From Emiliania huxleyi CCMP1516 (Eukaryota; Haptophyta; Isochrysidales; Noelaerhabdaceae): a DNA stretch of 64,000 nucleotides. Of the stretch, positions 20,462-31,944 are shown piece by piece. The stretch lies in the NCBI RefSeq assembly GCF_000372725.1, contig NW_005198751.1, positions 629,177 through 693,176 of the forward strand. Reading direction: 5' to 3'. The notes beneath the pieces were generated by a model, which saw only the letters and a program-made list of their open reading frames with translations, did not search any database and had not been told where the DNA came from. Position 1 is the stretch's first letter; each line of letters opens with the position of its first letter. A program made the translations under genes and the position numbers.

Positions 20462-21614
20462 CTACGTGCGCCAGTCGTACACGGGCGCCTTCAGCGCGCG
20501 CCGGACCCGCTCGTACGCCGCGTTTAGCGCGCTCATCCGGTCCTGGTCCTCCCGCTCCCTCCCCTGCTCCCCGCCCTCCGCCAAGGACGACCCCTGAGCC
20601 CGCCCCTCCCCCGCCCCCTTGCGCGCGCCTCTGCCTCGCCCGAAGAGCCCCCGCCTGCCCGCGCCCGCCGCCTCGCGGCCTCGCCTCAGGTCCGGGTGGA
20701 TCTCGCGCGCCCGCGCCACGCGAGCACGCCGCAGCTCCGCCTGCGTGATAGCCGCCGGCCGGCGCGACTGCAGCCCGAGGGTGGCCAGCTCCGCCTGGAG
20801 CCCCGCGAGCCTCTGCCGCCGCACCTCCGCCTCGAGCTGCGCCGGCGCCTTCTCGAGCGCCTCGAGGGCGCGCAGCGCGTCGCGGCGCCACACACGGTCG
20901 AGCCTGTTCACAGGTAGACGCGTGTGAAGAGAGGCTTCTCGCAGCACGTCGCTGCGCCAGGCGGCGGGCAGAGCCTCTTGGCCGCCTCCTCGAAGGACCG
21001 GCCGAAGGGCTCCTCATTCTCCTCCTCCTCCTCCTCCTCCTCCCGGGCTGTGCTCTCCTGCACGCCGCTGCTGCGGCGGAGGCTCTGGGAGAGCTCTGCC
21101 CAGAAGTCCATCGCGCTGCTCGAGAGCGTCACCTCCCTCGAGAGGCGGCGCAGCTCCTTCTTGTCCTGCAGGAGAATTGGTGCGTGAGATGGGCGATGCC
21201 GTGAGTGATGCAGATCTAGATGGAGGAGCACGCCTCGAGCAGCGCCTCGAGCCGGAGAAGCGTCTCGGCGTCCTTGCGCCGGCTCAGCCGCCGCTTCAGC
21301 CCGCCCAGCACGCGCCCGAGCAGCCGCTCGCTGTCTTCCGCGCTGTCGCTGGCCTCGGGGAAGAGGTCGATCAGACGCTTCGCGGGAGCCGCATCGATGC
21401 GCTTTGCCGGAGCCACATCAACGGCAGCGGCAACGCCATCTGACACAACCACGCTGTCGGGCACGTGGTAGAGATCAAATAGCTCGCTCCGACGCTGCTC
21501 CTCGTCAAAAGGCTGGCCGGAGCCGTCGAGGCGCATGGCGATCGAGGCACGACTCGTGAGGGTGCATCTCGGTGTCGAGAGGGATGCGAGCAACAGGGAT
21601 GCGAGCAACAGCAT
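20462..21614 (-). CDS. secreted or plastid J-domain protein, 346 aa, three exons
   Basis: Starts MLLLASLLLASLSTPRCTLT, a signal peptide. Exons 21614-21234, 21165-20948 and 20903-20462 add up to a whole number of codons (346 aa), which supports the model. Intron 1 (21166-21233) is GC-AG; intron 2 (20904-20947, 44 nt) is GT-AG and carries a TTCACA...TGTGAA palindrome. The C terminus is a J domain: GLQAELATLGLQ, helix II with REIHPDLR (HPD motif), a long Gly/Arg-rich insert, then MSALNAAYERVRRAL. The acidic linker (EEEEEEEENEE) is low-complexity. Probably an Hsp70 co-chaperone in the ER or plastid. The inserted loop after HPD is unusual. Confidence 0.75.
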
Positions 21615-21970
21615 ACACGTGTGGGATTCTGATAAAAAAGAAACCCGGTGATTCCAGACCGAAAGCTGACCGTTCTTCCTTCCTACATACATACATGCAA
21701 CTGCATGACGCGCGTCTCCCCAGCGCGCGGTCCGCGGACCGTCTCGCGAGGCGGGGGCCGGGGGTGGGCAGGCAGGGGGTGCCCTCTCTCGGTGGCCACC
21801 CGGCGCGCGGTTTTTCGTTAATAATATTAAATAAACTTCCCCGTTGCGCGTTGGCGGCCTCTGTCCTCAGAGCTAGGACGAGAGGAGAGACAGAGGACAC
21901 AGAGCCGACGTCATGCCAAACATGAGAGTTTCGTGTGCGACACTTTCACCCTCGGCGTCCCCGCGCCCTC
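21615..21970. other. intergenic
   Basis: No gene seen. Contains CATACATACATACATG and an A/T-rich AATAATATTAAATAAA stretch near 21820, plausible 3' end of the neighbouring minus-strand gene. Confidence 0.55.
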
Positions 21971-22723
21971 TCAGCTGCCGCCGCCCTTGGCTCGCGCATA
22001 GAAGGTGCTCATCTTCACCGTCCGTCCGCAGGGCAGCTTGCGCGACACCGAGACGCACATCTCGCCTGAGCCCACGACCTCGCGCCGCGAGACAAATGTC
22101 GGCTGTTCGCCGCCACGGCACGGCGAGCCGTGCTCCGCGCCGCCGAGCGCATGTGAGTAGGTCTCGCGCATGTCGAGCCCGCCCGCGCGCGGCGTGACTC
22201 GCGTCTCCACCGGCAGCCCGCAGAAGCCCTTGCCGCGCTGCGGCGAGCCGTCCAGCACCATCGTGTACCGCTTCGTGCCGCGCAGATCCGCGATCGAGAG
22301 GTGGACGACCTTGCCCTGCATCGATAGCACCTGCGTCTGTCGCCCGCGCACCGCGGCGCGCCGCTTCACCCACGGCACGCCCATCGCCTCCTCGAGAAAC
22401 GCGTCCGCGCCGACGATGCGACACTTTGTCCACGTGCCGAGGTAAGGCGCCTCGCCCGCAGACCCGCCGGACCCGCGGCCACGCAGCCAGGTCGTCGGGT
22501 TGAGTGCGCCGGCCGCCGTCGCGACCGCGCCATCCAGGGCCCTCTCGAAGCGGAGCATTGGCTCGGAGAGCGCCCGGAGCGGCGGGCGGAAGGCTGGCAG
22601 AGCGGGCCGGCGGGCGTCGGCTGCGAGCGGCGCGGCAGGCTGTGAGCGGGTGGAGGAGCCACGCACTGGAGGAGGTGCCAGGAGGAGAAGCCAAGCACAG
22701 AGCGCGGGACGACTCATATGCAT
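21971..22723 (-). CDS. secreted lipocalin-like protein, 250 aa
   Basis: Starts MHMSRPALCAWLLLLAPPPV, a signal peptide, then an Ala/Arg/Pro-rich stretch that could be a plastid transit region. The core begins APYLGTWTKCRIVGADAFLE, matching the start of lipocalin/FABP-like domains in algae (GTW followed by a helix), then beta strands such as TQVLSMQGKVVHLSI and TKRYTMVLDGSPQ, and ends RTVKMSTFYARAKGGGS. Single exon with good coding bias. A role in binding a hydrophobic ligand (pigment or lipid) is an inference from the fold only. It faces the ankyrin gene across about 290 bp with no clear element. Confidence 0.55.
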   Translation of the reverse strand: MHMSRPALCAWLLLLAPPPVRGSSTRSQPAAPLAADARRPALPAFRPPLRALSEPMLRFERALDGAVATAAGALNPTTWLRGRGSGGSAGEAPYLGTWTKCRIVGADAFLEEAMGVPWVKRRAAVRGRQTQVLSMQGKVVHLSIADLRGTKRYTMVLDGSPQRGKGFCGLPVETRVTPRAGGLDMRETYSHALGGAEHGSPCRGGEQPTFVSRREVVGSGEMCVSVSRKLPCGRTVKMSTFYARAKGGGS

Positions 22724-23013
22724 GTATGGTGTGGTTGTGTGCGCGGTCTCGGATCTCGCTCACAAAGAAAAACCCGGTTTGCCGCCAATTCTCCGCGAAA
22801 TGTTTATTCATTCGGCGCTACGCCGCGTATGGTTTGATTCTTATTTATTCAGTTGCGTGATGAAAAAATAATAAAAAGGACCCGACGACCTAAGACTTTC
22901 GAAATTGTTGGCTGCCCTCTAAGGATCTCTCTCAGGATAGACTAGCGTCTACAAACAAAACACCCCCCTCTAAGTCTAAGAACCCCCGTTGGCGTTGCTC
23001 GTCTGGCAGCCAG
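22724..23013. other. intergenic
   Basis: Region between the lipocalin-like gene start and the ankyrin gene end. A/T-rich patch GAAAAAATAATAAAAAGG near 22862. Nothing else supported. Confidence 0.5.
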
Positions 23014-25486
23014 TCATCGCACCACCACCCTTGGCAGCACAAAACTGCGCCAGACGTCCGCCAGTTCTGGAGCCGCTCCCTCGCGGCTGTCGAAGCGCTC
23101 CTCGTCCCAAGCGATCAGGTAGCCCAGCCGCATCACCTCGACCGCCCGCTTGCGAGCCGCCTCCGGGAAGAGCTCGTGAGACTGCGGCGACCACTCCGCC
23201 GCCTTGAGGATGAGCCTGCCCACCTCCACCGCCTCGGCCGCTGGCTGCAGGTTGGCCGGCCTGGGGGAGGGCAGAGGTATGTCAAAAGAGAGGATTTGGC
23301 GAGTCGGGGAGAGACCATTGCATAGCGCGCCGCAGCGCGAGGGCCTTGGCCTCGCCCGCCACGCGCACGCCGAAGCGTCCCGTCGAAGCGTTTGCGGAGA
23401 TGACGACGCCGACCTTGCCGTTCATCGAGGGCCGCGAGACGAGAGAGCGGATCTCGACTGCGGAACCGACTGCCGCAGCGGTCGGATCCGACTCGCCCCA
23501 CGAGCAGAGGACGCGCGCCCGCTCGAGGGCCGAAGGCTCGCCGGCTAAAGAGTCCGCGCCGCCGCGCAGCAGCGCCCGCGCCCGGTCGACGGTGAGCGCC
23601 TGCGGAAGAGGGACAATGAGCATGAGGACAACACAATCACCTTCGGCCGCTAGTCTCGGGCACGCCTCGAGGTGCTGGAGCGGTGTCCAGCTGCGGCTGG
23701 CGACCAGCCAGGCGGCGAGGTCGGCGTTGCCTTGGAAGTTTGCGACCGCCTCGGGCGTGCGCCAGAAGGGGGTTGCGGCGCGGGAGGCGCCGTAGGAGGA
23801 GATGAGCTTGGCGACGTCGAGGTGGCCATTGTAGCACGCGGCGAGCAGCGGCGTGACGCCGCCGTCGTTGGCTTGGTCGGCCACCGCGCCAGCCTCGAGA
23901 AGCAGCCGGGCGCACTCGAGCTGGCCCTGATTGCACGCGACGAGCAGCGGCGTGGCGCCGTCCTCCTTGGTTTGGTTGACCGCTGCACCAGCCTCGAGAA
24001 GCAGCTGGGTGCACTCGAGGTGGCCCTTCTGGCACGCCATGTGCAGGGGCGTGGTGCCGTCATCGATGGCTTGGTCGACCGCCGCGCTGGCCTCGAGAAG
24101 CAGCCGGGCAATGTCGGCGTGGCCCTCGAAGCAGGCCATGTACAGCGGCCAGAAGCCGCCCTCCGTGGCTTGCTCGACCGCCGCGCTGGCCTCGAGAAGC
24201 AGCCGGGCGATCTCCACGTGGCCGCGCTGGCACGCCATGTACAGCGGCGTGATGCCATCCTGCGTGGCTTGGTTGACCGCCGCGCCAGCGTCGCGCAGCA
24301 GCTGGGCGCACTCGAGGTGACCCTCCGCGCACGCGATGAAGAGCGGCGTGGCGCCATTCTGCCTGGCTTGGTCGACCGCCGCGCTGGCCTCGAGAAGCAG
24401 CTGGGCGCACTCGAGGTGGCCCTCCTGGCACGCGATGTACAGCGGCGTGGCCCCTCGGTGCTGTGCTTGGTTCACCGCCGCGCTGGCCTCGAGAAGCAGC
24501 CGGGCAATGTCAACGTGGCCATTGAAGCACGCCGTGAACAGCGGCGTGCCGCCATCCTGCATGGCTTGGTTGATCGCCGCGCTGTCCTCGACGAGCAGCC
24601 GGGCGATCTCGAGGTGGTTGTTCTGGCACGCCATGAACAGTGGCGTGGTGCCGTCGTTCATCGCTTGGTTGATGTCAGCGCCAGCGTCACGCAGCAGCCG
24701 GGCGCACTCGAAGTGGCCGAACTGGCACGCAATGTACAGCGGCGTGGCGCCTTGCTCATCGGCATGATTGACCGCCGCGCGGGCCCCGAGAAGCAACCGA
24801 ACGCACTCTAGGTGGCCGTTCTGGCACGCGATGCACAGTGGCGTGGAGCCGTCCTCCTCGGCCTGGTCGACGGAAGCGATGGCCTCGAGAAGCAGCCGGG
24901 CAATCTCGCCGTGGCCCTCTTGGCATGCGATGAACAGCGGTGTGGCGCCAACTTCATTGGCCTGGTTGACCGAAGCGCCAGCGGCGAGGAGCAGGCGGGC
25001 AATGTCGACGTGGCCCTCAAAGCACGCCTTGTACAGCGGCGTGGCGCCGCTCGCCTCGGCCTGATTGATCGCCGCGCCGGCCTCGAGGAGCAGCCGGGCG
25101 CACTCGAGGAGGCCCATCGCGCATGCCATATACAGCGGGGTGCAGCCGTCCTCCTGGGCTTGGTCAACCGCCGCGCTGGCCTCGAGAAGCAGCCGGGCGG
25201 TCTCGACGTGGTCCTCCTGGCACGCGATATACAGCGCGGAAGCGCCCCCGCCATTCGTCGCCCCGACGCTCGCGCCGCCGTCGAGCAGCAGCCGCACCGC
25301 CTCGGCCTGCCCGTGCCGAGCGGCCCAGGTCAGCAGCGTGTCTTGCCTCTCGGTGTCGTGCCGCGCGTCGAGCTGGGCCGCGAGCGACGTGCCGTGCGTC
25401 CGCCGACCGTCGGAGAGGAAGGCGCGCAGCGAGGCAAGGCTGCCCCGAGCCAGGTCGGCGAGCACGGTCGTGCTGGCCCCGCTCAT
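23014..25486 (-). CDS. ankyrin-repeat protein (about 16 repeats) with C-terminal NGK..GRFGVRV domain
   Basis: Starts MSGASTTVLADLARGSLASL (an upstream in-frame ATG at 25585 is possible). About sixteen 33-residue ankyrin repeats follow (consensus GATPLYIACQEGHLECARLL with LEASAAVDQA), then LVSRPSMNGKVGVVISANA and GRFGVRVAGEAKALALR, a small domain common in algal proteins. A GC-AG intron (about 23229-23312) joins ALALR to PANLQPAAEAVEVGRLI, which continues the usual family sequence; the last exon ends at 23014. Without splicing the frame would stop at 23282. The repeats are also near-identical at the DNA level with a 99-bp period, a sign of recent expansion. Probably a scaffold or binding protein; partners unknown. 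Confidence 0.85.
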
Positions 25487-25833
25487 ATATACACACAAAC
25501 ATGAACGCTTTCCGTACGTCCTCTGAACTAGAACTTTGGCATTCGGGCGGTCCTGTTCCAGCTCCGCTGGGGCCCCGGGAATCATGCCGTCAAAGAATTT
25601 TCACGGAAATTTACGACAAAAGGCGTCAAAGAAAAACGTGGGGCCTCACGTGCTCCAAGTGCTCCGCACCGATCTCTCAACACACAAGCACAACTCGGAG
25701 CACGTCTCACAAAAGCCGCGGATCCGGAACCCCACCCGATGTCGATATCCGAAAGCGAGCGGAGCTGTCACACAGCTTGATTCACAACAGCGCATCCTCA
25801 AACAAGAGCCTCTGGCATACGCCGGCCCCACCT

Positions 25834-28800
25834 TCACTCCCGGCTCGCGCCGGCGCCGCGGACGCTCGCCCTGTACGCTGCAGCCTCCCTCGCCTCGGCC
25901 GCGGGTGTACGCTCCTCCTCGCTGGCCGCGTCGTGGATCTGAGCGAGCGCGAGCATCCCGTTGTCGGAGTGCTTTTGGATGTGGCAGTGCACCATCATCA
26001 GGCCCACGAAGGGCGCGACGAAGCGGATCGTGAAGCCGACGTCGCCTAGAGAGGGCGGCGGCCGTCGAGAGGCGTCTTGCGCGAAGCGAGGGAGCACTCG
26101 GCGGAGCTATGGGGAGATACGGGAGATACGGGGAGATGTGTACGGGGAGCACTCGGCGGGGAGGCCACCGTACAGCGGCAGCGTGTCGCGCCTAATGGTC
26201 CATTCATGATGATGAGAAATCAACCAGTGGCGATTGGCCAGAGGAGCGGCAGCATGTCGCGCCAGTCGCCGACTGCCACGAGCGGCTCATGCTCCGCCTT
26301 CACTCATTCCCCAATGATCAGTGGCCGCCATTCACAGCTTCGCCAATCCGCGGCGGGGTGCGTGCTCCGCCTTGGCGGGCCCCTGCATGCGGACGTCGAC
26401 CACCTGGAAGTGCGTCATGTGCTGGTGGTACGGATGCGTCTTCGCGCCGGTGCCGGGCGCCTCGGCGCCGGTCAGGCGCCACTCGACCACCGAGCCGAGC
26501 GAAAGGTGCCTAGACGGTTCCGAGAAGGTTCGGAGAAGGTTCCGGCACGGCGCCTCTCATCTCGGGTCATCTCTCGCCAGTCCGCGCGAGAGACGTTGAA
26601 GATCTTGTCGTTGATGACGTTGCCGCCGCTCGAGTCGGAGAAGGCGAGCTCCTATCGGAAGGTCATCTCGCGTCATCTCGGGTCATCTCGGGTCATCTCG
26701 AGTCGGAGAAGGCGAGCTCCTATCAGAAGGGTCCGAGACGGCTTCGGGAGAGTGCAGCCGAAGCCCCTCCCCCTCCCACAGCCGCGGAGAGCTCCTCGCG
26801 CTGCGACACGTCTGCCCCGCGCAAGTCGGGGTAGTAGCTGGGCGGGCCAGGAAGGGAGTCTGGCAGCTTCGCCATGCCCGGGGCGATCGCCGCCGCTCTC
26901 TCCTCCTCCGCCGCCGCCGCCCCCTCCTCCACCGACCCCGCGTCCTTCTCCGCCGCCGCCTCCGCCTTGGCCGCCACGAAGAGGAAGCTGCCGTCCGAAG
27001 CAAGCTTCTGACCCGCCTGCGACGCGCCCGCCCCCACGGCCGCCCCCGCGCCCGCTGCCACTGCCGCCGCCTCCTCCTCCGCCATCTCGGCCTGGGGGGC
27101 CGGCACCACCGCCAGCACCGCGACGGGGTGGCCCGCCTAAGTCATCAATCAGTCGCAGTCATTAACGAGCTCTGGACCAGCGCCGCGACGGGGCGTGGCC
27201 TACCGGCATCACGCCGCCGAAGGCTGCCGACCCCAGGCTGCCAAACTCGTGCGTGCCTTTGAGGAGGTATGGCTGACAGTGAGGTGAGAGGCATTGGTGT
27301 TGCCAGACTGCCCGTCTCGAGCGTGCCCGGCTCTGTGCAGCCAACCAGCACGTCTGCCCGACCGCCCGAGGGGAGCAGCAGCGACGGCACGTCGCGCGGC
27401 GACCGCAGCCAGACCCCGTCCCAGCCGAGCAGCACCTGTCATCTCGCGTCATCTCGCGTCATCTCGCCGTCACTCGGGCAATCAGCCCAGACCCGGCCGA
27501 GCAGCACCTGCCGACGTCAGGCCGTTGGCCAACATGTCATGGACGTGTCGTGGACGTGTCCCGGACGGGGACACGACGGGCTCAGTGCCCGCGGCACCGT
27601 GCGGCATCCGGCGTCGCTCACGCGCGCCTCAGAGAAGCCCAGCCGCAGCCCGCTGAGCGAGCTGTCCTAAGGGTGCGTGTGGGGGGGGGGGGATGATGAT
27701 CGTGGCTCATCTCGGCTCATCGCGACTCATCTCGGCTCATCTCGGCCCCTCCTGCACGGAGTTGATGAGGCGGAGCCGGAGCCACCCGCCGGCAGGCAGG
27801 GCCTAGAACCGCTGAAGACTGATCAATACACCGGCTAGAAATGAGGACTCGCCCGCCTCCGGCAGGCTGGCCTCGTACAGCGCCTCTCCTCCGTTCACGA
27901 CGAGCAGCTCGCCTTGGAAGCCGGACGGGCTGGCGATGTAGTTGAGTCCATAATTGATTCCATCATTGAAGGATTTGATTAATTCCTTGGAAGCCCGACG
28001 GGTTGGCGATGGCGGGGTCGATGGCGCTGGTGCCCTTGTTTGCGAGGGTGGCGCCGAGGTAGTTCTTAGACGAGGGGCGGAGGTCGAAGGCCTGGAGCAT
28101 TTCTGATTGTGATGATGGTGTCGAATGATGGTGGTGATGATTGGTACCAGCGTCAACAGCTCTCGGAGGAGGGGCGGAGGTCGAGAGCCTGGAGCAGCGC
28201 CACGTGGCTGGCAGCGACGGGCAGCCCGAGCGCCTCCTCCTGCGCCTCGTCCTCGATGAGGAGGCCGCCTGCCGTGGACACTTGCATGTCGGGCACATGT
28301 GCATGTGCATGTGCATGTTGTGCATGTGCATGTGGCTTGGACATTTAGCGCCATGTGCTGTGCATGGCATGTTGTCATGTGCATGGACGGGTCACGGACG
28401 CGCGTCATGGACGTGTCGCGGACGTGTCGCGGCCTCTCTCGGCGATGCTGAGGCCGCCTGCCATGCCTCCGTACATCTGGACCCACGTCGACCCGTCGGC
28501 GTGCGGGTGGTAGAAGAGGAGCGAGCTGCCCGTCTGCGGGTGGAGCAAGTACTCATACAGCTTCTCCTAGGCGCGACGCAAGACGTCACTGCAGCCTCCG
28601 CGGCAGCGGCGAGCCGACCCTGCGGCCGTCTCTCTTCCTGCCCCGGCGACACGCGGGTGAAGGTGTCGTCGCTGACCGCGTCGGCGTAGATGCCGTGCAG
28701 GTGCAGGTTCGTAGTGTTCGCCTGCCGCAGCCCGTTCCCCTTCCCGTCGTTTGGCGACGCGACGTCTGGCCCGAGCCGGTTCCGCAACCGCAGCCTGATG

Positions 28801-29231
28801 CGGTCTCCCGGCCTCGCGAGCAGCAGCGGTGCGGGAGAGACGCCGTTGTACAGGCGCGTGGCGAAGGAGATGCCGCGCGGGAGGAGGAAGACTCCCTCCG
28901 TCACATCGAGCGTGTAGTTGAGCCAACCTCCCACAGACCTCACGACCTGCTGCGCCTCGCCTCGGACGACAAACTGCACGCCGGTGGCCGCTCCGCTGAC
29001 AGCGCCGCGAGGCCGGGCCGCCGGCTCCGAGCTGGCGGCCGCCGAATCGGTTCTCCGGGCCGCCACGACGCCACCACTCCTCGCGAGCGGCGACGCAGCG
29101 AGCGCCGCGACTGCCGCCAGCGAAGCCGCCACCGCGAGCGCCGCCACGCCGCAGGCGCAGCGGCGAGGCCTCTCGAGGTCAAGCCGCGTGTACCGCGTCC
29201 GCGTCGCGAGCGAGGCGTGGTTGGAGGCCAT
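25834..29231 (-). CDS. multicopper oxidase, membrane-anchored, at least 11 exons
   Basis: Starts MASNHASLATRTRYTRLDLE at 29231 with one membrane anchor (residues about 25-50). All four copper-ligand motifs appear in order: TNLHLHGIYAD (about 28700), YHPHADGSTWVQMYGGM (about 28470), HPYHQHMTHFQVVD (about 26410) and VHCHIQKHSDNGM (about 25970). Between them are cupredoxin landmarks such as WLRLRLINSV, LLGWDGVWLRSPR, SGGRADVLVGC and WRDTLPLYGG. It should couple oxidation of a metal or phenol to reduction of O2 outside the cell or in the secretory system. Most introns are 67-100 nt with GC, GT or GA donors, and the start of the intron is repeated at the start of the next exon (examples: 28092-28188, 27803-27871, 27257-27326, 27137-27203, 26192-26262). 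Some exon borders near 26080-26160 and 27440-27600 remain uncertain. Confidence 0.85.
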
Positions 29232-29391
29232 TTGGTGTGGCGCGAGTCTCGGCCGAAGGACCTTCCAGGAATATGCTGTGGCCAAAAACAAAAAAAGAAC
29301 ACCCCGTGGGAGGTGAGTTGTTTTGTTGTAAATTCAAGAAGCTAAAAAAGAAACCCGGCGCGGTCAAAGGCGAACAACGGCCGGTAAAGGG
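29232..29391. promoter_or_regulatory. divergent promoter region
   Basis: 160 bp between the starts of the multicopper oxidase (minus) and the SANT-PAH gene (plus). It has two A-rich runs (AAAAACAAAAAAAGAAC and CTAAAAAAGAAACCC). No motif can be assigned with confidence. Confidence 0.4.
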
Positions 29392-30589
29392 ATGGCGACG
29401 ACAACGGCAGCCTCGAACCGTGGACGCAGGGCTGGGACAAAGGTGCGCTGCAAGCCGTGGACGGCGACGGAGGAGGCACAGCTCCGAGCGCTGGTTGACG
29501 CGGGCACCAAGGCGCAGCAACAGAAAAAGGCGATGTGGGTCGAGATCGCCGCACAGTTGGACAACCGCACCGTGGCGAGCGTCGAGCAGCATTTCTACTA
29601 CATGGAGCGACAGGAACGCGCCAAGAGCGGCACGCCCGTGACCGGCGGCGGCTCCGCACCGAAAACAAAGTCAAAGGTCAGCGCGTGCGCCGCCGCCCAG
29701 CCGTCAGCGTCCAAGATTGCCAAGGTGGAGGCGACAAAGGGCCGGCAGATCAAGGTCGAGGACGCCCTCGCGTACGTCGACCGGGTCAAGATGAAGTTCG
29801 AGAAGCAGCCGCATATCTACGACCAGGCGACTTTTCCGCCTCTCTCTGCCCCCTCACCTCTCACCTCGCAACGCCTCTCCTCCTCTCCCCCGCACGGCCG
29901 CCCCGCCCCTCGCCGCCCCTCCCTCTCCTCCCCTCCCCACCCTCTCCTCCTCCTCCGCCTCCTCCAGTTCCTCGACCTCCTGGAGGAGGCGGAGGCGCAG
30001 TCGATCGACACGCCCGGCGCCCTAGACCGCGTGCTGCAGCTCTTCCACGGACACCGCGAGCTCATCCTCGGATTCAACGCCTTCCTCCCGCCGGGGTACA
30101 AGATCGAGTTCTCCGACGACGAGAAGGCGCCGCGCGTACAGCTCAAGTACCCGCACGGCGTCACCGGCCCTCAGCCGCAATACAACCCGCTGGCGCAGCC
30201 GCCCGCGGCGCCCGTGCCATCCATCATGCCGCAGCAGCCGCACCCCGCCGCGTCGCTACCAGGTGAGTGATGACGATTACGACGACGAGGCGGAGGAGTA
30301 CGTGGACGAGGACGTGGCAGAGATCATGCGACGGCTCGAGAAGTGCGACGAGGAGGGCCGCTGCTTTGAGTGCATGCGCAAGCACCGCGGAAACTCGCTG
30401 CCCTACTGGATCCGGCACCCGGCCGATGAGATGCAGGAGATCCAGGACGTCGAGTTCTGCTACGATTGCTACGATCGCGTGCGCAACGCGCGCCGGCGCG
30501 AGCTGGGCATGTCGCATTTCTCTGACGACGACGGCTGCGACTCTGACAGCGACGACTCCGATCGCAGCGACGCCTCTTGGGATTATTGA
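29392..30589 (+). CDS. SANT/Myb-PAH (Sin3-type) protein with C-terminal Cys pairs, 335 aa
   Basis: Exons 29392-29826, 29968-30213 and 30263-30589 give 335 residues. The N terminus has a SANT/Myb domain (KPWTATEEAQLRALVD...AQLDNRTVASVEQHF, about residues 21-70). Residues about 124-190 are a paired amphipathic helix domain: DALAYVDRVKMKFEKQPHIY, then FLDLLEEAEAQ, IDTPGALDRVLQLFHGHREL and LGFNAFLPPGYKI. PAH domains in Sin3 bind repressor peptides. The C terminus is acidic with Cys pairs (CFECMRKH and CYDCYDR), probably binding zinc. Intron 1 is GC-AG; intron 2 (49 nt) is GT-AG, and the next exon itself begins GTGAGT. Likely a nuclear transcription or chromatin regulator. SANT plus a single PAH differs from classic multi-PAH Sin3. 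Confidence 0.8.
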
Positions 30590-30610
30590 GAGACCCGCCA
30601 CGGCGCGGGC

Positions 30611-30784
<174 letters not shown>

Positions 30785-31944
30785 AGGGTCGCGCCGCGGA
30801 GCAGAGCAAGAGGCGCGACAGCTGAATCGCAAGCGTTGCGGAACGCGAGAAGATCGCGTTTAAGGTTTCAGGAAGCATTTACCGTAACGGTGAATTCTTT
30901 TTCCCACTTGGCCCGCTATCAGGCCTCCAAATCGCGACGTTTGAGCGCAGCGCACGCGTTCCCCAGCCCCACGGGTCACGCTCGCGCAGGAGTGAGGAGA
31001 CTTGCGTGGAGACGCGAGGGTTGCCCCCCCCCTGCCCCACCACCTCGTGTCTGTGTGTGGAGAAGTTTACCTTACCTTACCTTACCTTGCGGGGAATGCG
31101 GCGAGGTGCTGTGCGTCCGTGTGTACTCGCCGAGGGCATCGCGCCGCAAACCCCGCGCATTCCGGTTTCCGCTCATTCCGCCCCAGCAGAGGCTGCAGCC
31201 GATGCGACAAAAACACCACTGTAAAGCGGTGACGATATAAGCGTGGGTGGGCTTGCTTAGCAGAGAGCAAAAAAGCAAGAAAATACACCCACATAGTATT
31301 AGACCCACGAAATCCGAGACCCCTCCCCCCCACCCCGACCCCCCCACCCCCTTTGCTCCCCTCCCCCCCTCGGGAGGGCCGAAGAGAGGCGCCCGTGGGG
31401 ACCCCGCAATTCCCTTCCCCCCTCGGAGAGGGGGCCGCACGGAGGCGTACCCCGGGGGCCCCGCTCTGTCCCTCGCATAGCGGCCACTCTTCGGATCGCT
31501 GGTCGAGCGACCCGGGGGATGCCCCGCGCGCCTGACCCAGGCGCGAAAAACGAATCTGCGAGGCGAGGCCGCTCATGCGGCCCGATGGGGAGGAACGGGG
31601 CGGACTGCGGGGATCGGCCTCTTACACCGCCCTTCCTTGCAGCGAGCCCCCTCCAACCCACCCGCGCTAGGTCTCGGGTTTGACGCATGCATGGGGTCAC
31701 TCCCGCGAAACCCGTGAACTAGCCGGGGCAGTCGGACGGAGAAGGGGCAACTCCGTGCACTGACGGTCGGCCGTCAGAAACCACGCCTGTGTGGATCGCG
31801 TCACACCAATCCTCGCTACCCAACGCGGCCAAAGGATATCCACCTCGAGAACCTCGTGATTCTGTGTGAGATCTGTATCTTGGTTTGCCAACAACAAACC
31901 TAAAACCCCGAGACCTCGAGAAGGCATGCTTCCACCTGAGTGGC
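30785..31944. other. intergenic
   Basis: No supported gene. Contains TACCTTACCTTACCTTACCT near 31067-31088 and G/C-rich sequence with C runs. Open frames lack domain signals. Confidence 0.55.

Noticed and set aside
23672..24811. Long plus-strand frame opposite the ankyrin gene
   Set aside because: A shadow of the ankyrin repeats; its repeated words (GLVDRRAGLEKQ) are the reverse translation of the sense repeats.
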